DNA of 64,000 bases from Anoxybacteroides tepidamans (GTDB lineage: Bacteria > Bacillota > Bacilli > Bacillales > Anoxybacillaceae). The DNA is taken from the NCBI RefSeq assembly GCF_014201465.1, contig NZ_JACHEP010000017.1, forward strand, positions 1 to 64,000, read 5' to 3'. Below, piece after piece: positions 59,018 through 64,000 of the stretch. Below the pieces are notes generated by a model. It made no database searches, was not told where the DNA came from, and was given only the letters and a program-made list of their open reading frames with translations. The translations under genes were made by a program, and so were the position numbers. Position 1 is the stretch's first letter, and every line of letters starts with the position of its first letter.

Positions 59018-60250
59018 TTACGTGCGATAACTTGCATTAATTTTGACGTAATCATATGTTAAATCGCATCCCCAAGCGATTCCTGTTCCGTCGCCAAGAT
59101 GAAGATCGACATCGATCACAATTTCTGCATTTTGCAAATAAGCCGTTGCTTCTTCTTCGGAAAATGGTTGTGGCTCGCTCGCCTTTAACATAACAATCGG
59201 TCCTAACGAAACATCGACACAATCTGGGTTGACGGTTGCCTCAGCATGGCCAATCGCTCCGATAATTCGTCCCCAGTTGGCATCGGCGCCATAAACCGCT
59301 GTTTTCACAAGGTTGGAGCCGACGATTTTTTTCGCGATGCGCTTCGCTTCTTCATCATTGACCGCGCCATGGACGCGCACTTCAATGAGCTTCGTTGCCC
59401 CTTCTCCGTCTTTAGCGATTTGTTTTGCTAAATCTTCGCACGTTTTCTTGAGCGCTTCATAAAATTTTAACCACTCTGGATGATTAGGTGTAAGTTCCTC
59501 ATTTTCCGCCAGCCCGCTCGCCATCACAACGACCATATCGTTCGTCGATGTTTCGCCATCAACGGTAATTTGGTTAAATGATACATCGGTAATCGAACGG
59601 AGCACTTGCTGCAACGTTTCTGAAGAAATATTGGCATCAGTGGTGATAAAGGCAAGCATCGTTGCCATGTTCGGATGGATCATTCCTGATCCCTTCGCCG
59701 CTCCGCCAACCGTCACTGTTTTTCCGTCAATCGTCGTTTGATAGCACGCCTGCTTCATCACTGTATCGGTCGTTAAAATGGCGGTTTGAAAAGCGTGAGC
59801 CCCTTCTTCCGAATCGCTCGGCTGCAGCTTTTTCATGCCAGCGCGAATTTTTTCCATCGGTAAAAATTCGCCGATCACTCCCGTGGAGGCGACCGCTACA
59901 TAATGCGGCGGCAAGCCAAATTGAAGAGCGCATAACTCCCGCATTTCATACGCGTCTTTTAATCCTTGCTCACCTGTACATGCGTTCGCACAAGCACTGT
60001 TGACAACTACAGCCTGCAGCTTTTGTTCAGCAGCGATGCTTTGCTGCGTCACTTTCAGAGGAGCCGCCTGAAAATGGCTTTGCGTATAGACAGCCGCGCA
60101 TGAAGCAGGCACATCACAAACAATGACCCCTAAATCTTTTTTCGCATAGCGCAATCCGGCATGAACGCCTGCTGCTTTAAATCCTTTTGGCGTGACGACC
60201 GTTCCGTCCGCAATATAATAAACTTCATGTTCTTGCTTCGTTAACATCAT
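59018..60250 (-). CDS. argJ: Bifunctional ornithine acetyltransferase/N-acetylglutamate synthase
   Basis: 410 aa. Self-cleaving Ntn-type enzyme; cleavage expected at Ala-Thr in GSGMIHPNMATMLAFITTD, giving alpha and beta chains. Recycles the acetyl group, so the pathway is the cyclic one. Ends with conserved ASYRT. Confidence 0.96.
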   Translation of the reverse strand: MMLTKQEHEVYYIADGTVVTPKGFKAAGVHAGLRYAKKDLGVIVCDVPASCAAVYTQSHFQAAPLKVTQQSIAAEQKLQAVVVNSACANACTGEQGLKDAYEMRELCALQFGLPPHYVAVASTGVIGEFLPMEKIRAGMKKLQPSDSEEGAHAFQTAILTTDTVMKQACYQTTIDGKTVTVGGAAKGSGMIHPNMATMLAFITTDANISSETLQQVLRSITDVSFNQITVDGETSTNDMVVVMASGLAENEELTPNHPEWLKFYEALKKTCEDLAKQIAKDGEGATKLIEVRVHGAVNDEEAKRIAKKIVGSNLVKTAVYGADANWGRIIGAIGHAEATVNPDCVDVSLGPIVMLKASEPQPFSEEEATAYLQNAEIVIDVDLHLGDGTGIAWGCDLTYDYVKINASYRT

Positions 60251-60265
60251 TTCACAGTCCCCTTC

Positions 60266-61303
60266 CTATGGATAAATCGGTGCGAATAATAGTCCGCTCG
60301 TTTCATCCCATCCCATCATAACATTGAAATTTTGAATCGCTTGGCCTGCAGCCCCTTTGACTAAATTATCGATAACTGATACGACCGTCACTCGCCCTGT
60401 TCGCTCATCGTAGGCGATACCGATGTCACAATAGTTCGATCCGTACACTTCTTTCGTTGAAGGAAATTGCCCTTGCTTACGAATGCGAACAAATGTTGAA
60501 TTTTCATAACTTGTTTTATATAAATCTAGCAACATTTCAACTGACACATCGGTTTTCGCTTTCGCATAAATGGTCGCCATAATTCCGCGCGTCATCGGAA
60601 TGAGATGGGTGCTAAACGTAATCGGCTGAATGTGTTCGTCCCAATCGGTCAACATTTGTTCGATTTCCGGAATATGCTGATGGGCATTTACTTTATAAAT
60701 TTTGACATTTTCATTGACTTCGGAAAAATGTGTATTTAATGACGCTTGCCTGCCGGCTCCCGATACTCCGGATTTTGCGTCCACTACAATCGAATCTTCT
60801 TCGACTAACCTATTTTTCACAAGCGGCGCTAACCCAAGCAATGTAGCCGTCGGGTAACAGCCAGGATTGGAAAGGAGCTGCGCGCTTCGAATGTTTTCCC
60901 GATTCCACTCCGTCAATCCGTACACTGCTTGCTGCAAATACTTATTTTGCGCCGTTTGCCGTTTGTACCATTTTTCATATACTGTTCGGTCTTTCAACCG
61001 GAAATCTCCGGATAAATCAATCACTTTCATTCCTTGGTCGATCAATAATGGCGCAAGTTCGCTTGACACTCCCGGCGGCGTCGCAAAAAAGACGACCTCA
61101 CATGTCGATACGATTTGTTCTATATCAATTTTGCGAAGAATCAAGCCTTCCCTTTCTCCAATGTGCGGGAAACTGTCCGCGAGAAGCGCTCCATCCTGTG
61201 ACGAAGAATAAACGAAACAATTGCTTACGTGTGGATGATGCTGCAAAAATCGCAACAGTTCAATGCCGCCGTACCCTGTTGCGCCAATGATTGCGATATT
61301 CAT
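60266..61303 (-). CDS. argC: N-acetyl-gamma-glutamyl-phosphate reductase
   Basis: 345 aa. NADP-binding IGATGYGGIELLRFL and catalytic Cys in LLSNPGCYPTATLLGLAPL. First gene of argCJBD-carAB-argF. RBS GGAGG upstream. Confidence 0.96.
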   Translation of the reverse strand: MNIAIIGATGYGGIELLRFLQHHPHVSNCFVYSSSQDGALLADSFPHIGEREGLILRKIDIEQIVSTCEVVFFATPPGVSSELAPLLIDQGMKVIDLSGDFRLKDRTVYEKWYKRQTAQNKYLQQAVYGLTEWNRENIRSAQLLSNPGCYPTATLLGLAPLVKNRLVEEDSIVVDAKSGVSGAGRQASLNTHFSEVNENVKIYKVNAHQHIPEIEQMLTDWDEHIQPITFSTHLIPMTRGIMATIYAKAKTDVSVEMLLDLYKTSYENSTFVRIRKQGQFPSTKEVYGSNYCDIGIAYDERTGRVTVVSVIDNLVKGAAGQAIQNFNVMMGWDETSGLLFAPIYP

Positions 61304-61343
61304 GCCCTGCCTCCTCGATCCAATTCTCTTTCATGTAGTTATC

Positions 61344-61387
61344 ATTATAATACTGCATAAAAATAAAATCAAATGTATATTTAATTA
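61344..61387 (-). promoter_or_regulatory. Arginine operon promoter with tandem ARG-box-like sites
   Basis: Minus strand TTGATT (61371-61366), 16 nt, TATAAT (61349-61344). On the + strand TGCATAAAAATAAA (61354-61367) matches the ARG core TGNATWWWWATNCA with one mismatch and lies between -35 and -10. TGTATATTTAATTA (61374-61387) is a second, weaker site 20 bp away. Repression by an ArgR/AhrC hexamer with arginine is expected. Confidence 0.65.
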
Positions 61388-61493
61388 TTTTTATTTTATT
61401 CTGCTTGATTTTCTTTCAGTATTTAATATATACGTAGTAAAAATAGTGATCGTACAATTGACTTTCCTTCTTTTTTTCGATTAAATCAATAGT

Positions 61494-61511
61494 ACTACTA
61501 ATCAGTAGTAT
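61494..61511. promoter_or_regulatory. Palindrome in fnr leader
   Basis: TACTACT-aatc-AGTAGTA, perfect 7-bp arms, 20 bp before the fnr start. Could be an operator or a small mRNA hairpin next to the RBS. Confidence 0.45.
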
Positions 61512-61530
61512 CGATAAAGGTGGTTGAAAT

Positions 61531-62214
61531 ATGGAGAACATGTCAGTTGAACTTCAAGAATTGTTAAATAGTTCCCATCGCCATGTGGAAATAAAGAAAG
61601 GAACGCACTTATTTCGCGAAGGCGAAAAAGCAGATGAAGTGTATTACATTCAATCGGGAAAAATACAAATTAGCAAAATCGCAGCGGATGGACAGGAACT
61701 CGCATTGCGAATATGCAGCAAAGGGGATGTTGTCGGCGAATTAACCCTTTTTTGTGAAGATGCGAGGTATCTTTTAAATGCAAAAGTGATCGAAGACGGA
61801 ATCGTTGCCTGTATTAAACGCGAGGTGTTAGAAAAAAGCTTGTTCGAAAATAGCAAATTGGCGCTTGAGTTTATGAAGTGGATGAGCGATCATTTCCGAA
61901 AAACCCAGACAAAGTTTCGCGACCTCGTCCTTCACGGAAAAAAAGGTGCATTATACTCGACGCTTATTCGCATGTGCAACAGCTATGGAGTCATGAAAGG
62001 GGACGGCATTTTAATTAATTTGCATTTAACGAATCAAGATCTTGCAAACTTTTGTGGTACCTCTCGTGAAGTTGTCAACCGCTTATTGAACGATCTCCGC
62101 AAACAAGAAATCATTTCAATCAAAAATGGAAAAATTAAAGTGCATAACCTAGCTTATTTACGAAGTGAAATCGATTGCGAAGATTGCCCGCCGGAGATAT
62201 GTTGCATCGATTAA
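61531..62214 (+). CDS. fnr: Oxygen-sensing regulator Fnr
   Basis: 227 aa, Crp/Fnr family. Cyclic-nucleotide-like beta-roll (residues 15-125), dimer helix, HTH with DLANFCGTSREVVNRLL. The C-terminal CEDCPPEICC cluster matches the Fe-S cysteines of B. subtilis Fnr, which differ from the N-terminal ones of E. coli. Activates nitrate respiration under anoxia. ATG with AAAGGTGG 7 nt upstream. Adjacent ywiC supports the assignment. Confidence 0.94.
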   Translation: MENMSVELQELLNSSHRHVEIKKGTHLFREGEKADEVYYIQSGKIQISKIAADGQELALRICSKGDVVGELTLFCEDARYLLNAKVIEDGIVACIKREVLEKSLFENSKLALEFMKWMSDHFRKTQTKFRDLVLHGKKGALYSTLIRMCNSYGVMKGDGILINLHLTNQDLANFCGTSREVVNRLLNDLRKQEIISIKNGKIKVHNLAYLRSEIDCEDCPPEICCID

Positions 62215-62246
62215 AAAAGACGTTCAGCGAATGAACGTCTTTTTTA
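62215..62246. terminator. Bidirectional terminator between fnr and ywiC
   Basis: AAAAGACGTTCA/TGAACGTCTTTT stem, T6 right, T6 on the minus strand. Confidence 0.9.
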
Positions 62247-62954
62247 TGCAAGAAACAGGAGCATCGCTAGACCAAAATAAACCGCGTTAGCGATTTCTAA
62301 AACGCCTACTTTCATTGTCGATATTGATTTTCCGTATAAATATAGAGCCCGAACGACACTCGGCACGTAGGCGAGCGCAAACAGCGGATATCCAGCTATG
62401 ATTAATCCAACTACTAATAGTAGATGGTATCCCCATGAAACCCATTTATACATAGGATTTTTCTTTTCCCGAATCATCGTTTTCACATAAAAGGTGCTCC
62501 CGATAAAAAAGAAAAAACAAAACATATACAATTCCCATGCTTGCATCGTTAATGTACCACGGCTAATATAAAAACTCGCCAAACCGCCTATACAAAAGGA
62601 GGCGATCGCCGCCACGTCATTAAGTAACGCCCGCTCATCTTTCTTTTTCGCATAATAAAGATTCACGAAAAAAAACGGAACCATGGCAAGGCCGAAATAG
62701 ACAAGCTTCCATTGGAAAAAGAGCGGAATGGCGAGCATGATCACAGCGACCGAAAAATAACAGTAAAACCAGCGCATATACTCGCCTTTTCGCTTCGTTT
62801 TCATCGCCATTAAAAACGGATATGCCGCTAAATATAAACCTAGCCATCCGAGAAATAATGGAAGATGAAGCAAAGAAATGCCTCCCGCATAAGCTCCTAA
62901 TAAAAACGGAATGACCAACATTGCCCAAGCACCATGTTGTTTTGGAATGAGCAT
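62244..62954 (-). CDS. ywiC: YwiC-like membrane protein
   Basis: 236 aa, about eight membrane helices. Starts LIPKQHGAWAMLVIPFLLG, the YwiC-like family signature. In B. subtilis ywiC follows fnr; here it is convergent to it. Function unknown, linked to anaerobic metabolism by context. Possibly in one operon with moaD upstream. Confidence 0.88.
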   Translation of the reverse strand: MLIPKQHGAWAMLVIPFLLGAYAGGISLLHLPLFLGWLGLYLAAYPFLMAMKTKRKGEYMRWFYCYFSVAVIMLAIPLFFQWKLVYFGLAMVPFFFVNLYYAKKKDERALLNDVAAIASFCIGGLASFYISRGTLTMQAWELYMFCFFFFIGSTFYVKTMIREKKNPMYKWVSWGYHLLLVVGLIIAGYPLFALAYVPSVVRALYLYGKSISTMKVGVLEIANAVYFGLAMLLFLA

Positions 62955-62978
62955 CTTTTTTCACCCCTCTGTTCCGGT

Positions 62979-63209
62979 TCATCCTCCGCTTACCGGCGGG
63001 ATGAATGCGATCGTATCACCCGGCTGGAGCAGCTGGCCTTCTTGCGCATACTCCTCGTTTACCGCTACCATCACATGCTGCAAATCGAGGCCGTAATCCG
63101 TTTCAAGCTGCTGCTTTAACTGTTTAATGGTGATCGGTGTATACTCCATTTTGATTTGTTCGTTTCCGACCGCTTCTTTTAAATAGGAGAAAAAAAGTAA
63201 CGTAATCAT
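62979..63209 (-). CDS. moaD: Molybdopterin synthase small subunit
   Basis: 76 aa, ubiquitin-like fold, ending IPPVSGG with the C-terminal Gly-Gly that carries the thiocarboxylate. Start MITLLFFSYLKEAVG overlaps the moaE stop. Pairs with MoaE. Confidence 0.94.
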   Translation of the reverse strand: MITLLFFSYLKEAVGNEQIKMEYTPITIKQLKQQLETDYGLDLQHVMVAVNEEYAQEGQLLQPGDTIAFIPPVSGG

Positions 63210-63676
63210 GCCAAATCCTCTCCTTCCGGCTTCCCTGTCGGATACGCCTTTGTTTCGAGCTGATTTCCGACCCATTCTGTTCCGTCTTCCCAATGCTCTT
63301 TTTTCCAAATCGGGACAATTTGCTTAATGCGCTCAATCGCATATTGATTCGCTTCATAAGCATCTTTTCGGTGCGGAGTGGAGACAGCGATCACAACGGC
63401 AAGGTCAGAAATGTCGAGCCTGCCGATTCGATGAGTAATCGCTACTTTCGCTTCTGGCCATCGTTCACTAATTTCTTTTCCGATTTGCTCTAACATTTTT
63501 TCCGCCATCGAAACGTATGCTTCATATTGTAAAAACAACGTTCGCTTTCCGTTTGTAAACTCCCGCACCGTTCCGATGAAAGCCGTCACCGCTCCTGCTT
63601 CAGGGCGAATGACCTTTTGCACGACTTCTTCAATCGAAATCGGCTTGTCCGTAATCGTAAATAATGATGTGCTCAT
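63206..63676 (-). CDS. moaE: Molybdopterin synthase large subunit
   Basis: 156 aa. GAVTAFIGTVREF, YEAYVSMAEK, ITHRIGRLDI and VPIWKKEHWEDG motifs of MoaE. Converts precursor Z to molybdopterin with MoaD. Overlaps mobB by 4 bp. Confidence 0.95.
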   Translation of the reverse strand: MSTSLFTITDKPISIEEVVQKVIRPEAGAVTAFIGTVREFTNGKRTLFLQYEAYVSMAEKMLEQIGKEISERWPEAKVAITHRIGRLDISDLAVVIAVSTPHRKDAYEANQYAIERIKQIVPIWKKEHWEDGTEWVGNQLETKAYPTGKPEGEDLA

Positions 63677-64000
63677 ACGGTTTTTTTCACCTCATTCATT
63701 AACCATTGTAAATATTTCTCTTCATCATCGATCGCAAAAACGGGATACGGCAGCGACGAAACCGGTTCCCAAGAAATGACCGCCGCAATATTTTTTAAGT
63801 TACAAAGCTGCTGCCAATCGGAAGCGTTCCGAATCATGACAATTTTTCGATATCGCTCATATTTGTACCCTTCAACGATTACAAAGTCAAGGGGCAGAAA
63901 AGAATAAATATGTAAAATTTGCGGCAATGTCCATTCGCGCTGAAAGGCATACAGCTGCAATAAGCCGCTTCCTTCTACGGACGCAACAAGTGCTCCCGCT
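63673..64000 (-). CDS. mobB: Molybdopterin-guanine dinucleotide biosynthesis protein MobB (C-terminal part)
   Basis: The frame stays open to the right edge (AGALVASVEGSGLLQLYAFQ...), so the N-terminus with the P-loop lies outside. LPLDFVIVEGYKYERYRKIVMIR is the conserved MobB core. GTP-binding partner in MGD cofactor synthesis. Coupled to moaE. Confidence 0.88.
   Translation of the reverse strand, partial: AGALVASVEGSGLLQLYAFQREWTLPQILHIYSFLPLDFVIVEGYKYERYRKIVMIRNASDWQQLCNLKNIAAVISWEPVSSLPYPVFAIDDEEKYLQWLMNEVKKTV

Overview
This window is low-to-mid GC Firmicute DNA from an endospore-forming Bacillaceae. Codon choice, the many spore genes and near-continuous synteny with Bacillus subtilis (the yjcD to fabH and argCJBD-carAB-argF neighbourhoods), together with features shared with thermophilic relatives (clpB, a spoVA2-type operon, fnr next to ywiC and Mo-cofactor genes), suggest Anoxybacillus or a close Geobacillus/Parageobacillus relative. 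The species is inferred, not shown.

Layout. 1-1.6 kb: the 5' end of a probable insertion-sequence transposase abuts a yjcD-like helicase that has lost its N-terminal half. 1.6-10.8 kb: a sporulation block with spoVIF, a YjcZ-like peptide, a complete spoVA2-type operon (DUF1657, YhcN/YlaJ lipoprotein, spoVAC, spoVAD, spoVAEb, DUF1657, DUF421), several small unknown genes, a Cys-rich protein flanked by two related coiled-coil proteins, and yjcA. 10.9-18.7 kb: a spore-surface polysaccharide and coat cluster (ytcA-ytcB-ytcC, a ytxO-position gene, cotS, cotSA, cotI, cotO), many members preceded by good sigma-K-type promoters. It sits where B. subtilis carries cotVWXYZ. 18.8-33.6 kb: fabI with a FapR operator, rodA, prpE, a pseudouridine synthase, nadK, the small alarmone synthetase relQ, yjbL, yjbK, cwlQ, truncated haemoglobin yjbI, Spx adaptor yjbH, pepF, coiA, cls and mecA. 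Between coiA and cls lies a strikingly structured 133-bp inverted-repeat element (31137-31269).

33.8-47.4 kb: terC family gene, spx, a small membrane protein, oppABCDF, a tryptophan T-box with trpS, yjbA, yjaZ, and fabH-fabF with a second FapR operator. 47.4-51.7 kb: a small unknown gene, an alpha/beta-hydrolase-like protein without the expected serine, yjzD, clpB under a CtsR box, and yjzC. 51.8-61.4 kb: one arginine operon (argC-argJ-argB-argD-carA-carB-argF) behind a promoter overlapped by two ARG-box-like sites. 61.5-64 kb: fnr with a C-terminal Fe-S cysteine cluster, ywiC, moaD, moaE and the C-terminal part of mobB, pointing to nitrate respiration nearby.

How the parts work together. 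Fatty-acid initiation and elongation genes (fabI, fabH, fabF) are physically split but share near-identical FapR operators. YjbH, MecA, Spx and ClpB form a proteolysis and stress-control set. The spore genes fall into a forespore module (spoVA2, germination and heat resistance) and a mother-cell module (coat and surface glycan).
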